From Serratia marcescens (GTDB lineage Bacteria > Pseudomonadota > Gammaproteobacteria > Enterobacterales > Enterobacteriaceae), in assembly GCF_006715005.1 (NCBI RefSeq), contig NZ_VFMJ01000001.1, positions 3,100,001 through 3,164,000 of the forward strand: a stretch of 64,000 nucleotides of DNA, given 5' to 3'. The notes beneath the pieces were generated by a model. The model saw nothing but the letters and a program-made list of their open reading frames with translations. It had not been told where the DNA came from and ran no database searches. A program made the translations under genes and the position numbers. Each line of letters begins with the position of its first letter. The stretch's first letter is position 1. Below are positions 10,397-18,809 of this stretch, piece by piece.

Positions 10397-10443
10397 CTGG
10401 TAAGTCCTGTGGATTTCAAGCTACTGCTTGAAAGGCCATGGAT

Positions 10444-11154
10444 TTAGCGACGGTTGCCGAAGATACGCAGCAACATCAGGAACAGGTTGATGAAGTCGAG
10501 ATACAGCGTCAGCGCGCCGACGATGGCGTACTTGCGGAAGCTGTCTTTATCATCGGCGTTCAGCTGCTCGCCCATCGCCTTGAGTTTTTGCGTGTCGTAC
10601 GCGGTCAGGCCGACGAACACCACCACCCCGATGTAGGTAATCGCCCACATCAGCGCGGTGCTTTTCAGCCAGATGTTCACCAACGAGGCCAGCACGATGC
10701 CGATCAATGCCATGAACAGCATGCTGCCGAAGCCGCTCAGATCGCGCTTGGTGGTGTAGCCGTACAGGCTCATGGCGCCGAACATGCCGGCAGTGACCAC
10801 GAAAGTGCTGGCGATCGAGCTGTAGGTGTAGGCGATGAAGATGCTCGACAGCGTCAGCCCGGTCAGCGCCGAGTACAGCATGAACAGCGACGTGGCCACC
10901 GCGCCACTCAGGCGGTTGACCATGCCGGAAATCACGAACACCAGCGCCAGTTGGGCGATGATCAGGCCGAAGAAGGTGATCTGGCTGGAGAAGATGAAGT
11001 TGAGGATCGCGGGCGTGTTGGCCGCATACCAGGAAACGAACGCCGTCAGCAGCAGACCGCAGGTCATCCAGCCGTAAACCTGCGCCATGTAGGCCTGAAT
11101 GCCGCTGTTGGCACGTTCGACGATTGAACCATTAGAGCGTGGATATCGGTCCAT
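10444..11154 (-). CDS. ybhL: BAX inhibitor-1 family inner-membrane protein YbhL
   Basis: A 236-residue protein with seven predicted membrane helices and the UPF0005/BI-1 motifs (e.g. LTAYDTQKLK in the sixth-seventh helix region and STFVVTAGMFGAMSLYGYTT). It is co-linear with E. coli YbhL. The start MDRYPRSNG is preferred to an upstream in-frame Met at 11181, because family members begin here. It is probably a pH-sensitive ion (calcium) leak channel by homology to BsYetJ; the physiological role in enterics is unclear. Single gene. Confidence 0.94.
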   Translation of the reverse strand: MDRYPRSNGSIVERANSGIQAYMAQVYGWMTCGLLLTAFVSWYAANTPAILNFIFSSQITFFGLIIAQLALVFVISGMVNRLSGAVATSLFMLYSALTGLTLSSIFIAYTYSSIASTFVVTAGMFGAMSLYGYTTKRDLSGFGSMLFMALIGIVLASLVNIWLKSTALMWAITYIGVVVFVGLTAYDTQKLKAMGEQLNADDKDSFRKYAIVGALTLYLDFINLFLMLLRIFGNRR

Positions 11155-11186
11155 GACGGTTACCTTTTGCGTTGTAAACAAGATTC

Positions 11187-11210
11187 CGAAGCCCCTCGAA
11201 CGGGGCTTCG
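11187..11210 (-). terminator. hairpin between ybhL and moaE
   Basis: The perfect arms CGAAGCCCC / GGGGCTTCG lie 75 bases beyond the moaE stop. Only a weak T-rich tract follows on the - strand. It may end the moa operon transcript, although it lies in the ybhL upstream region. Confidence 0.45.
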
Positions 11211-11284
11211 CCTGCTATAAGCGTACCACAGAATATGCCGCGCGAAAGCGGCAAAGGTCTTGATTTGTTTCCGCTGTTGACGCG

Positions 11285-11752
11285 TTATTTAGCCGCATCG
11301 TGCCAGCGCTTCGCGGCCTCGCGATCGCTGTCGCGAGCGTCTACCCAACGATCGCCCTGGCCGGTGGCTTCGCGCTTCCAGAACGGCGCGCGGGTCTTCA
11401 GGTAGTCCATGATGAACTCGCTGGCGGCGAACGCCATGCTGCGGTGCGCGCAGGTCACGCCGACGAATACGATCTCGTCGCCGGGATACAGCGCACCGAC
11501 GCGATGGATCACCGTCACCCGCTGCAGCGGCCAGCGGCTGCGCGCCTCGGCCACGATCTCCGCCAGCGCCTTCTCGGTCATGCCGGGGTAGTGTTCCAAC
11601 GTCAGCGCGCTGACGTCGTCCCCGAGGTTATGGTTGCGCACCTTGCCGGTGAAGGTCACCACCGCGCCATCGGCGTCGCACTGAGCCAGCCACTGGTACT
11701 CGTCGCCGACGTTGAACGGCGCTTCGCCCACGCGAATGCGGGTATTTTCCAT
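11285..11752 (-). CDS. moaE: molybdopterin synthase catalytic subunit MoaE
   Basis: A 155-residue large subunit of molybdopterin synthase. It transfers two sulfurs from MoaD thiocarboxylate to cyclic pyranopterin monophosphate. The conserved motifs FTGKVR, LEHYPGM and HRVG..GD, plus the catalytic region KTRAPFWKRE (Lys119 and Lys126 equivalents), are present. It is the last gene of moaABCDE, 2 bases after moaD. Confidence 0.97.
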   Translation of the reverse strand: MENTRIRVGEAPFNVGDEYQWLAQCDADGAVVTFTGKVRNHNLGDDVSALTLEHYPGMTEKALAEIVAEARSRWPLQRVTVIHRVGALYPGDEIVFVGVTCAHRSMAFAASEFIMDYLKTRAPFWKREATGQGDRWVDARDSDREAAKRWHDAAK

Positions 11753-11754
11753 GC

Positions 11755-12000
11755 TTATCCCCCGGTGACCGGCGGGAAGAAGGCCACTTCATCGCCGGCG
11801 CGCAGCGGATGGTCCGCCGCCACCAGCGACTGATTGACCGCCGCCAGCAGTTTGCCGGACTCCAGCGCCAGCGCCCAGCGATCGCCGCGCGCGCACAGCG
11901 CCTGGCGCAGCGCCTCAACGGTCGGGTAATCCGCCGGCATCGACAGGCCGCCGGTGCCCACCAGTTCGCGCACCTGCGCGAAGAAAAGAATATCGATCAT
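11755..12000 (-). CDS. moaD: molybdopterin synthase sulfur carrier subunit MoaD
   Basis: An 81-residue ubiquitin-fold protein ending in Gly-Gly (VTGG), the terminus that is adenylated by MoeB and thiocarboxylated. Its start overlaps the moaC stop by 4 bases, suggesting coupled translation. Confidence 0.97.
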   Translation of the reverse strand: MIDILFFAQVRELVGTGGLSMPADYPTVEALRQALCARGDRWALALESGKLLAAVNQSLVAADHPLRAGDEVAFFPPVTGG

Positions 12001-12476
12001 ACGTTCACCTTAAAATCGCCGGATTTGCCGCCGCTTTTCGCCAGCAGGCGCACCGGGCCGATCACCATGTCTTTCTGTACCGCTTTGCACATGTCGTAGA
12101 TGGTCAGTGCCGCCACCGAGGCGGCGGTCAGCGCCTCCATCTCGACGCCGGTTTTGCCGGTCAGCCGGCAACAGGTTTCGATGCGCACCCGGCTATGCTG
12201 CGTCTGCGCCTCCAGCTGCACTTCGACCTTGCTCAGCATCAGCGGGTGGCACAGCGGGATCAGCTCCCAGGTGCGTTTGGCCGCCTGAATGCCGGCGATG
12301 CGCGCCGTGGCGAACACGTCGCCCTTGTGATGGCTGCCGTCGACGATCATCGCCAGCGTGGCGGGCAACATCTCGACGAAGGCTTCGGCGCGCGCCTCGC
12401 GCACCGTTTCAGCCTTGGCGGATACGTCGACCATATGGGCTTCGCCGGCGGCGTTAATGTGGGTTAGCTGTGTCAT
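11997..12476 (-). CDS. moaC: cyclic pyranopterin monophosphate synthase MoaC
   Basis: A 159-residue enzyme that converts 3',8-cyclo-7,8-dihydro-GTP (the MoaA product) to cPMP. The family motifs IPLCHPL and [23 protein letters not shown] are intact; the latter includes the catalytic Asp and Lys. It is 3 bases downstream of moaB and overlaps moaD by 4. Confidence 0.97.
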   Translation of the reverse strand: MTQLTHINAAGEAHMVDVSAKAETVREARAEAFVEMLPATLAMIVDGSHHKGDVFATARIAGIQAAKRTWELIPLCHPLMLSKVEVQLEAQTQHSRVRIETCCRLTGKTGVEMEALTAASVAALTIYDMCKAVQKDMVIGPVRLLAKSGGKSGDFKVNV

Positions 12477-12479
12477 GAC

Positions 12480-12995
12480 TCAGAGCTTCTTCAAATGGGG
12501 TTGGAAGTTGCACGGGCGATGGCGCGCGTCCAACTGCTCTTCGATAATCCGCTCCCAGGCGGTGCGGCAGGCGCGGGTGGAGCCCGGCATGGCGAAAATC
12601 ACCGTGCGGTTGGCCAGGCCGGCCAACGCGCGCGACTGGATCGTCGCGGTACCGATCTCTTCGTACGACACCATACGGAACAGTTCGCCGAACCCTTCCA
12701 CCTCTCTGTCGAACAACGGCAACAGCGCTTCCGGCGTGTTGTCGCGGGCGGTAAAACCGGTGCCACCGGTGATCAGCACCGCCTGCACGTTGTCATCGGC
12801 GATCCAGGCGGAAACCCGCGCGCGGATCTGGTAAATATCATCTTTGACGATGGCGCGATCCACCACCTGATGGCCGGCTTCCTGCGCCGCGTCCTGCAGA
12901 TATTGGCCGGAGGTGTCTTCCGCCGCGCCGCGGCTGTCAGACACGGTCAGGATGGCGATATGCGCCGGAATAAACTCGCTGCTCGCATGGCTCAT
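12480..12995 (-). CDS. moaB: molybdenum cofactor biosynthesis protein MoaB
   Basis: A 171-residue MogA/MoaB-fold protein that binds molybdopterin. The motifs LTVSDSRG, ITGGTGFTARDNTPEA and FAMPGSTRACRTAW are seen. In E. coli its activity is dispensable because MogA adenylates molybdopterin. It lies 24 bases after moaA. Confidence 0.96.
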   Translation of the reverse strand: MSHASSEFIPAHIAILTVSDSRGAAEDTSGQYLQDAAQEAGHQVVDRAIVKDDIYQIRARVSAWIADDNVQAVLITGGTGFTARDNTPEALLPLFDREVEGFGELFRMVSYEEIGTATIQSRALAGLANRTVIFAMPGSTRACRTAWERIIEEQLDARHRPCNFQPHLKKL

Positions 12996-13019
12996 GGTTC
13001 AATAAGCTCCTATTGGCTG

Positions 13020-14006
13020 TCAGCCGCCGATAAACGACAGGTTCTGGGTGATCCCGCTGTTGCCCTGATGCAGGAAATGGGTCTGCTTCTTGCTCAGCAG
13101 CCCGCTCTGGATGCGCGCCTTCAGCGCGTCGAGCTGGCCGTCATCCGCCAGCAGATCGCGCAGGGGCACCCCCTGCTCGCCGAACAGACACAGGTGCAGA
13201 TTGCCGATGGAAGAAACGCGCAGCCGGTTGCAGCTGGCGCAGAAGTCTTTTTCATACGGCATGATAAGACCCACCTCACCCTGGTAGTCCGGGTGGCTGA
13301 ACACCTGCGCCGGGCCGTCGCTGCGGCCGCGCGCCTGGCGCTGCCAGCCCTGCTGCTCCAGCTGCCGGCGAATCACTTCGCCGGAAACGTGGTGTTTGCG
13401 AAACAGCTCGCCGCCCTCGCCGGTTTCCATCAGTTCGATAAAGCGCAGCTGGATCGGTCGGTCTTTGATCCAGGCGAGAAAGGCGCCGAGTTGCTGATGA
13501 TTGACGTCACGCATCAATACTGCGTTGACCTTGACCTTGCTGAAACCGGCGCTGAAGGCAGCATCGATGCCATCCATCACCTGGCGGAACTTGTCCTGGC
13601 CGGTGATGGCGTGAAACTGACGGGGATCCAGGCTGTCGACGCTGACGTTGATCGCCGTCAGACCGGCGTCACGCCAGGCGGCGACGTCGCGCGCCAGACG
13701 GTAGCCGTTGGTGGTGACCGCCAGGGTACGGATGGCCGGGTTTTCCCGCACGGCGGCGATGATCTCGGTAAAATCGCGGCGCAGCGAAGGCTCACCGCCC
13801 GTCAGGCGCACCTTTTCGGTGCCCAGTTCGGCAAACGCACGGCTGACGCGGCGGATTTCATCCAGCGACAGGAAGCTTTTCGGGCTGCCGCTCGGCTTGT
13901 AGCCGTCGGGCAAACAATAGGTGCAACGAAAGTTGCACACGTCGGTGATCGACAAGCGCAGGTAATAGAACTTGCGCTCATAAGCATCAATGAGTTGCGG
14001 TACCAT
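13020..14006 (-). CDS. moaA: GTP 3',8-cyclase MoaA
   Basis: A 328-residue radical SAM enzyme that starts molybdopterin synthesis from GTP. The N-terminal cluster motif CNFRCTYC and the C-terminal cluster cysteines ([12 protein letters not shown] ... LCLFG) are present. The C-terminus ends in the essential Gly-Gly (SFIGG). The start [12 protein letters not shown] at 14006 has an AAGGTG ribosome binding site and matches the family length. An upstream in-frame Met at 14072 lies inside the riboswitch and is rejected. First gene of moaABCDE, preceded by a Moco riboswitch and a ModE box. Confidence 0.97.
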   Translation of the reverse strand: MVPQLIDAYERKFYYLRLSITDVCNFRCTYCLPDGYKPSGSPKSFLSLDEIRRVSRAFAELGTEKVRLTGGEPSLRRDFTEIIAAVRENPAIRTLAVTTNGYRLARDVAAWRDAGLTAINVSVDSLDPRQFHAITGQDKFRQVMDGIDAAFSAGFSKVKVNAVLMRDVNHQQLGAFLAWIKDRPIQLRFIELMETGEGGELFRKHHVSGEVIRRQLEQQGWQRQARGRSDGPAQVFSHPDYQGEVGLIMPYEKDFCASCNRLRVSSIGNLHLCLFGEQGVPLRDLLADDGQLDALKARIQSGLLSKKQTHFLHQGNSGITQNLSFIGG

Positions 14007-14029
14007 AACACCTTTCCAAAGTCGGGAGA

Positions 14030-14140
14030 TGCGAGCGTTTCCCCTCTGCACCCTGGTGGCTGACTTCGCCACGGCCCAGGCGCCATATCGTTCCGGATGA
14101 ACAACGTAGGCACAGGGGCTAGGAGTTTGATTTCTCTTCC
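14030..14140 (-). ncRNA. molybdenum cofactor (Moco) riboswitch upstream of moaA
   Basis: In the moaA leader the - strand reads CTCCTAGCC, then a GGCGCCTGGGCC block, GAAGTCAGCCACCAGGGTG and CAGAGGGG. I recognise this order as the Moco RNA motif found in front of E. coli moaA. It overlaps the region just before the moaA ribosome binding site, as expected for control of translation. Boundaries are approximate. Direct evidence is motif order and position; binding of Moco (or a tungsten form) is family knowledge. Confidence 0.85.
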
Positions 14141-14183
14141 CGCTACCTTGAGTAGCCGGAATGAAACCGTGGTTTTCAGCAGA

Positions 14184-14213
14184 ATTCTAGCGCTAATCGG
14201 CAACGATAGCCAA
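14184..14213 (-). promoter_or_regulatory. moaA sigma70 promoter
   Basis: On the - strand, -35 TTGGCT and -10 TAGAAT are separated by 18 bases. The promoter lies between the ModE box and the riboswitch, which gives a leader of about 170 bases. Confidence 0.6.
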
Positions 14214-14223
14214 CGCGTTAATT

Positions 14224-14247
14224 CGCTATATAATTGTCTATACAGCG
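14224..14247. promoter_or_regulatory. ModE-binding site upstream of moaA
   Basis: A 24-base imperfect palindrome starting CGCTATATA and ending TATACAGCG, matching the CGnTATATA-N6-TATAnnnCG pattern of ModE sites. It is the same length as the modA site at 30231-30254. It lies just upstream of the moaA -35, where molybdate-bound ModE activates moaA in E. coli. Confidence 0.8.
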
Positions 14248-14396
14248 TTTTTAGACGCCGCGTATTCTGGTAAACCATGATAAACATCGCTTGCGCGGAC
14301 GAATTGACCGGAATCACGCAAATGACACTCTTATCGCGTTTTTATGCCGGATCCGCTACCTTATGCGGGCAGTTCAGCCCCTTTGTAAGGAAATTT

Positions 14397-15314
14397 ATGC
14401 GTAATCGTACCCTGGCCGATCTCGACCGCGTGGTGGCGTTAGGCGGCGGACATGGCCTGGGCCGTGTGATGTCGGCCCTGTCGTCCTTAGGCTCCCGCCT
14501 GACCGGCATCGTCACCACCACCGACAACGGCGGTTCCACCGGCCGTATCCGCCGTTCGGAAGGCGGCATTGCCTGGGGCGATACCCGTAACTGTCTCAAC
14601 CAGCTGATCACCGAACCGAGCGTCGCCTCGGCGATGTTCGAATACCGCTTCAGCGGCAACGGCGAACTGGCCGGCCACAACCTCGGCAACCTGATGCTGA
14701 AAGCGCTGGATCACCTGAGCGTGCGCCCGCTGGAAGCGATCAACCTGGTACGCAGCCTGTTGAAGGTGGACGCGGCGCTGATCCCGATGTCGGAGCAGCC
14801 GGTGGATTTGATGGCGCACGATCACGAAGGCAACCATGTTTACGGTGAAGTGAATGTCGACCAGCTGACCCATATGCCGCAGGAGCTGATGCTGTCGCCG
14901 CCGGTCAACGCCACGCGCGAAGCGCTGGACGCCATCGCACAGGCCGACGTGATCCTGATCGGGCCGGGCAGTTTCCTCACCAGCCTGATGCCGCTGCTGC
15001 TGCTGGACGATCTCACCCAGGCGCTGCGCCGCAGCAGCGCCAGCATGATCTATATTGGCAACCTCGGCCGCGAGCTGAGCGTGGCCGCCGCGGCGCTGTC
15101 GTTAAAGGATAAGCTGACGCTGATGGAAGAGAAGATCGGCCGCCGGATGATCGATGCGCTGATCGTCGGCCCGGCGGTGGACGCCAGTGAAGTGCAGGAT
15201 CGGGTGGTGATTCAGCAACCGCTGGAAGCGAGCGACATCCCCTACCGCCACGATCGCCAGCTGCTGCGCCAGGCGCTGGATCACGCGCTGGTGGAGCTGG
15301 CCGCGCGCCGCTGA
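14397..15314 (+). CDS. ybhK: YvcK/CofD-family protein YbhK
   Basis: A 305-residue member of the gluconeogenesis factor (YvcK)/CofD-like family, co-linear with E. coli YbhK. It starts [23 protein letters not shown]; the nucleotide-binding loop GGGHG is at residues ~16-20, with [10 protein letters not shown] following. YvcK-type proteins bind UDP-sugars and affect cell wall and carbon metabolism in Gram-positives; the enteric role is not established. The start at 14397 is chosen over 14277 because family members begin here and it has AAGGAAAT just upstream. Divergent from moaA; convergent with the VF530 gene, only 6 bases apart. Confidence 0.93.
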   Translation: MRNRTLADLDRVVALGGGHGLGRVMSALSSLGSRLTGIVTTTDNGGSTGRIRRSEGGIAWGDTRNCLNQLITEPSVASAMFEYRFSGNGELAGHNLGNLMLKALDHLSVRPLEAINLVRSLLKVDAALIPMSEQPVDLMAHDHEGNHVYGEVNVDQLTHMPQELMLSPPVNATREALDAIAQADVILIGPGSFLTSLMPLLLLDDLTQALRRSSASMIYIGNLGRELSVAAAALSLKDKLTLMEEKIGRRMIDALIVGPAVDASEVQDRVVIQQPLEASDIPYRHDRQLLRQALDHALVELAARR

Positions 15315-15320
15315 CCGAAT

Positions 15321-15587
15321 TTAACCGTCTCGCCCGCGCAGCCAGGGATTATCGCTGGCTGGGGCGGGATGGCTGACCATATCGATATACAGATCTTCCA
15401 CCTCTTTACGCGCCCAGGGCGTGCGACGCAAAAACTTCAGGCTGGACTTGATGCTCGGATCGCTGAGGAAGCAGTTGATGCGAATGCGCGCGCCCAGTTC
15501 GGACCAACCGTAGTGATCCACCAGTTTATTCAGCAGTTGCTCCAGCGTTACGCCGTGCAGCGGGTCTTTAGACTGGTGTTGGCTCAT
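15321..15587 (-). CDS. VF530 family protein (DUF2132)
   Basis: An 88-residue helical protein with the family core [13 protein letters not shown] and [36 protein letters not shown]530 proteins have a small SAP-like/helical fold proposed to bind DNA; the cellular role is unknown. It lies between uvrB and ybhK, where E. coli K-12 has no such gene. Confidence 0.85.
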   Translation of the reverse strand: MSQHQSKDPLHGVTLEQLLNKLVDHYGWSELGARIRINCFLSDPSIKSSLKFLRRTPWARKEVEDLYIDMVSHPAPASDNPWLRGRDG

Positions 15588-15687
15588 GTTCGGTACTCTT
15601 CGTGGTCAAATCGGGCCGCACACCATAACAGCTTTGGCGCGGCCGACAAGGAATTTTGACGCCCGCGGCGCGGGCACCGTCCAACGG

Positions 15688-17700
15688 TCAGGAAATCGCG
15701 ATGAACTGCTCGCGCAGCTGGTGGATCTCATCGCGCAGCGCAGCCGCCTGTTCGAACTCCAGGTTTTGCGCGTGGGTGTACATTTGCGCCTCCAGATCGC
15801 GGATTTTCTGATCGAGCGCTTTCGGCGTAAGGTTCTGAAGCTGAGCGCCGCCGTCCACCGCCTTGCCCTTGCCTTTGCTCTTGGCGCGGTTGACCGGCTG
15901 GCCGATCTGCAGAATATCGCCGATCTTCTTGTTCAGCCCCTGCGGCACGATGCCGTTGGCTTCGTTGTAGGCCTGCTGCTTGGCACGACGCCGCTCGGTT
16001 TCACCGATCGCCTTGGCCATCGAATCGGTGATGCGATCGCCATACAGGATCGCCTTGCCGTTCAGGTTACGCGCCGCGCGGCCGATGGTCTGGATCAGCG
16101 AACGCTCGGAACGCAGGAAGCCTTCCTTGTCGGCGTCCAGAATCGCCACCAGCGACACCTCAGGCATGTCGAGCCCCTCACGCAACAGGTTGATGCCCAC
16201 CAGCACGTCGAACTCGCCCAGACGCAGGTCACGGATGATTTCGACCCGTTCCACGGTATCGATATCCGAGTGCAGGTAGCGCACGCGCTCGCCATGCTCT
16301 TCCAGGTATTCGGTCAGGTCTTCCGCCATGCGTTTGGTCAGGGTGGTCACCAGCACGCGCTCGTTGATCGCCGCACGCTTGCGGATCTCGGAGAGCAGAT
16401 CGTCCACCTGGGTGCCCACCGGCCGCACTTCCACGATCGGATCCAGCAGCCCGGTCGGGCGCACCACCTGATCGATCAGATCGCCGCCGGATTTCTCCAG
16501 CTCATATTTGCCCGGCGTCGCGGAAACGTAGATGGTCTGCGGCGCCAGCGCCTCGAACTCCTCGAAGCGCAAGGGGCGGTTGTCCAGCGCCGACGGCAGG
16601 CGGAAGCCGTACTCCACCAGCGTTTCCTTACGCGCGCGGTCCCCCTTGAACATCGCGCCGATCTGCGGAATGGTGACGTGGGATTCGTCGACCACCAGCA
16701 GGCCGTCCGCCGGCAGGTAGTCGAACAGCGTCGGCGGCGGCTCGCCCTCGGCGCGCCCGGACAGATAGCGCGAGTAGTTTTCGATGCCCGAGCAGTAACC
16801 CAGCTCGTTCATCATCTCCAGATCGAACTGGGTGCGCTGCGTCAGGCGCTGCTCTTCCAGCAGCTTGTTGTTGGCCAGCAGCACCTTGCGGCGGTCCGCC
16901 AGATCGACCTTGATCTCTTCCATCGCCTGCATGATCCGCTCACGCGGCGTCACGTAGTGCGATTTCGGGTAGATGGTAAAACGCGGCACCACCTGCTCAA
17001 TCTGCCCGGTCAGCGGATCGAACAGCGACAGCCGCTCCACTTCCTCGTCGAACAGCTCGACGCGCAGCGCCAGCTCGTCCGATTCCGCCGGGAAGATATC
17101 GATCACCTCGCCGCGCACGCGGAAGGTGGCGCGTTGGAAAGCCTGATCGTTGCGGGAATACTGCAGCTCCGCCAGGCGGCGCAAAATGGATCGCTGATCG
17201 ATGATCATGCCCTGGGTCAGGTGCAGCATCATCTTCAGGTAAAGATCCGGATCGCCCAGGCCGTAGATCGCCGACACCGACGCCACCACCACCACGTCGC
17301 GCCGTTCCAGCAGCGCCTTGGTGGCGGAAAGACGCATCTGCTCGATGTGTTCGTTCACCGAAGCGTCTTTTTCAATGAAGGTGTCGGAGCTGGGCACGTA
17401 GGCTTCCGGCTGGTAGTAGTCGTAGTAGGAGACGAAGTACTCCACCGCATTCTCCGGGAAAAACGCTTTCATCTCGCCGTACAGCTGTGCCGCCAGCGTC
17501 TTGTTCGGCGCCATCACCATGGTCGGTCGATTCAGATCGGCTATCACGTTGGCGATGGTGAACGTCTTGCCCGAACCGGTGACTCCCAGCAACGTCTGGT
17601 GCGCCAGGCCGTCTTCCAGCCCCTCTTCCAGCTTGCGGATGGCTTCCGGCTGATCGCCGGCCGGTTTGAACTCGGAATGCAGTTTGAAAAGTTTACTCAT
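15688..17700 (-). CDS. uvrB: excinuclease ABC subunit UvrB
   Basis: A 670-residue core protein of nucleotide excision repair; it takes damage from UvrA2 and recruits UvrC. It has Walker [10 protein letters not shown] (residues ~39-47), the beta-hairpin damage probe region [10 protein letters not shown], helicase motifs including DESHVT and QTIGRAARN, and a C-terminal UVR coiled-coil domain ([12 protein letters not shown]). It is full length and controlled by the LexA box at 17811-17826. A very long open frame on the opposite strand is a codon-bias artefact. Confidence 0.98.
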   Translation of the reverse strand: MSKLFKLHSEFKPAGDQPEAIRKLEEGLEDGLAHQTLLGVTGSGKTFTIANVIADLNRPTMVMAPNKTLAAQLYGEMKAFFPENAVEYFVSYYDYYQPEAYVPSSDTFIEKDASVNEHIEQMRLSATKALLERRDVVVVASVSAIYGLGDPDLYLKMMLHLTQGMIIDQRSILRRLAELQYSRNDQAFQRATFRVRGEVIDIFPAESDELALRVELFDEEVERLSLFDPLTGQIEQVVPRFTIYPKSHYVTPRERIMQAMEEIKVDLADRRKVLLANNKLLEEQRLTQRTQFDLEMMNELGYCSGIENYSRYLSGRAEGEPPPTLFDYLPADGLLVVDESHVTIPQIGAMFKGDRARKETLVEYGFRLPSALDNRPLRFEEFEALAPQTIYVSATPGKYELEKSGGDLIDQVVRPTGLLDPIVEVRPVGTQVDDLLSEIRKRAAINERVLVTTLTKRMAEDLTEYLEEHGERVRYLHSDIDTVERVEIIRDLRLGEFDVLVGINLLREGLDMPEVSLVAILDADKEGFLRSERSLIQTIGRAARNLNGKAILYGDRITDSMAKAIGETERRRAKQQAYNEANGIVPQGLNKKIGDILQIGQPVNRAKSKGKGKAVDGGAQLQNLTPKALDQKIRDLEAQMYTHAQNLEFEQAAALRDEIHQLREQFIAIS

Positions 17701-17804
17701 TGCTCGGCTACCCTGTGGAGATGCGCGCGCTCAGGCGGCCAGCCGGCTCTGCGCCGGATATGGCCCCTAATTATGGAAAGTGTCGGCGATTTGCGCCAGT
17801 GCCC

Positions 17805-17826
17805 ATGATACTGGATATAAAACCAG
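17805..17826 (-). promoter_or_regulatory. LexA (SOS) box with uvrB promoter -10
   Basis: Read on the - strand: CTGG-TTTTATAT-CCAG followed directly by the -10 hexamer TATCAT. This is very close to the E. coli uvrB SOS box (CTGT-N8-CCAG overlapping the -10), and lies 105 bases upstream of the uvrB start codon. Confidence 0.85.
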
Positions 17827-18117
17827 CTTCAAGCGGATTCGTCGCCGCGATCGATGCGGCGGCCACGCCGCTGCACCGTGGCGTTACAGCCCGGTGACAT
17901 TTTTATTGTCAATAACAGATTTATCCCCAGAACTTGCCGCGAATTAACTTATTGATAGCACGGCGTCGAAAAATCATACATAGAGGCCTGATCAATACCC
18001 CTGCGTCTTGATTTTAATTAAATTATTGATATTTAATAATATTAATAAAAAGACGAGAATGCGGACAAAGCGAACAGAACCCGCGTCGGCTCTCGCTTTA
18101 CAGCGTTTTTCTAAATC

Positions 18118-18152
18118 TAATGCACAAGGTTATCCACAGGAATAGTGGATAA
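18118..18152. promoter_or_regulatory. DnaA-box cluster in the DARS1 position
   Basis: Three DnaA-type 9-mers lie within 35 bases: TAATGCACA (18118-18126, +), consensus TTATCCACA (18130-18138, +) and TTATCCACT on the - strand (18144-18152). In E. coli the DnaA-reactivating sequence DARS1 lies between uvrB and bioD and has a core of three DnaA boxes, one of them inverted. The arrangement and the uvrB-bioD context match. The identity as DARS1 is inference from position and box layout. Confidence 0.75.
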
Positions 18153-18368
18153 CTCTCACCGCCCCGCCCGGGGCGGGAGTTACAGAAAGAAAGCTTTTCG
18201 CCCTTTACACTCGCCAAAATGCCTTTTTTAGTTATTTTTTCATAAAAATATCGCTTTGTTTATGCCGATTAATACTAAAAATCCCCATTGCCAAAATCGC
18301 ATCGGCCCCTTTCTCGCGGATCGCTCTTGACGGCGGCGCAATGCCTTGCACCATGCCCTCACCGAAGA

Positions 18369-18383
18369 GCACCACAAGAGTGC
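18369..18383. promoter_or_regulatory. NtrC-like binding site
   Basis: The dyad GCACCACAAGAGTGC fits the NtrC pattern GCACyAnnnTrGTGC with one mismatch. It is about 150 bases upstream of the start expected from the sigma54-type promoter, a normal enhancer distance. A further half-site TGCACCA is at 18347-18353. Confidence 0.6.
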
Positions 18384-18501
18384 AAAAAACGTCCGGGTTA
18401 ACTTCCCCGCGTATTTTCAGGCTGTCACGGCAGCGCGCGTCAGGCCTGACCGGCGGTTAACAAGGCGATAACAATCCCCCGTTTTCACCCGGTGGCAAAA
18501 T

Positions 18502-18517
18502 TGGCCTGGGAGTTGCT
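18502..18517 (+). promoter_or_regulatory. sigma54-type promoter
   Basis: TGGCCTGGGAGTTGCT has the invariant GG and GC of the -24/-12 elements at exactly the right spacing, with the TTGC block intact and TGGCC in place of TGGCA. It points at the urtE-like gene, with an expected start near 18528. Confidence 0.65.
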
Positions 18518-18809
18518 TTATCTTCCTGCGTATAAATGCGGTGCGGCAGCATGATGCACTGTCTGCCGCTTCGTGTAACCCTTGCGGCGCTATCGCCCGT
18601 AAAAGCGCAAGAACGACACCAAGTCGTCACAAGCGTCGTTTTTAACGACATATTGACTGTCATTCCGTCCACCGCAGACCTTGCTCTGGCTCATCGGACG
18701 GACGGCATTTTGTTCCAGACATGGCCACACTCGGGAAATTCGCCGCACATGCGGCCTTTGCAGTCCCCCCACCAACGAGTGAAACGAGCGTCTATGAGGA
18801 GAATGCCAA

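Larger units (their letters stand above)
17827..18809. other. long intergenic region between uvrB and the urtE-like gene
   Basis: Nearly 1 kb without a supported gene. From left to right: a DnaA-like 9-mer TTATCCCCA at 17921-17929, AT-rich DNA (17930-18060), the DnaA-box cluster 18118-18152, a GC hairpin near 18160-18178, AT-rich DNA (18190-18290), an NtrC-like dyad (18369-18383), a sigma54-type promoter (18502-18517), and a ~280-base leader. Short open frames here have no ribosome binding sites or recognisable products. Confidence 0.7.

Noticed and set aside
15586-17808. A 740-codon open frame on the + strand opposite uvrB
   Set aside because: It is the antisense shadow of a conserved, full-length uvrB. 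The translation is rich in Arg, His, Gln and Val with no domain and no ribosome binding site. Similar long antisense frames oppose tolA, aroG, modC and others in this GC-rich genome.
18155-18185. GC-rich hairpin near the DnaA boxes as an intrinsic terminator
   Set aside because: No T-run on either strand and no gene ends nearby.
18457-18672. A 71-codon - strand open frame in the uvrB-urtE spacer
   Set aside because: It lacks a ribosome binding site and recognisable composition, and it crosses the predicted sigma54 promoter.
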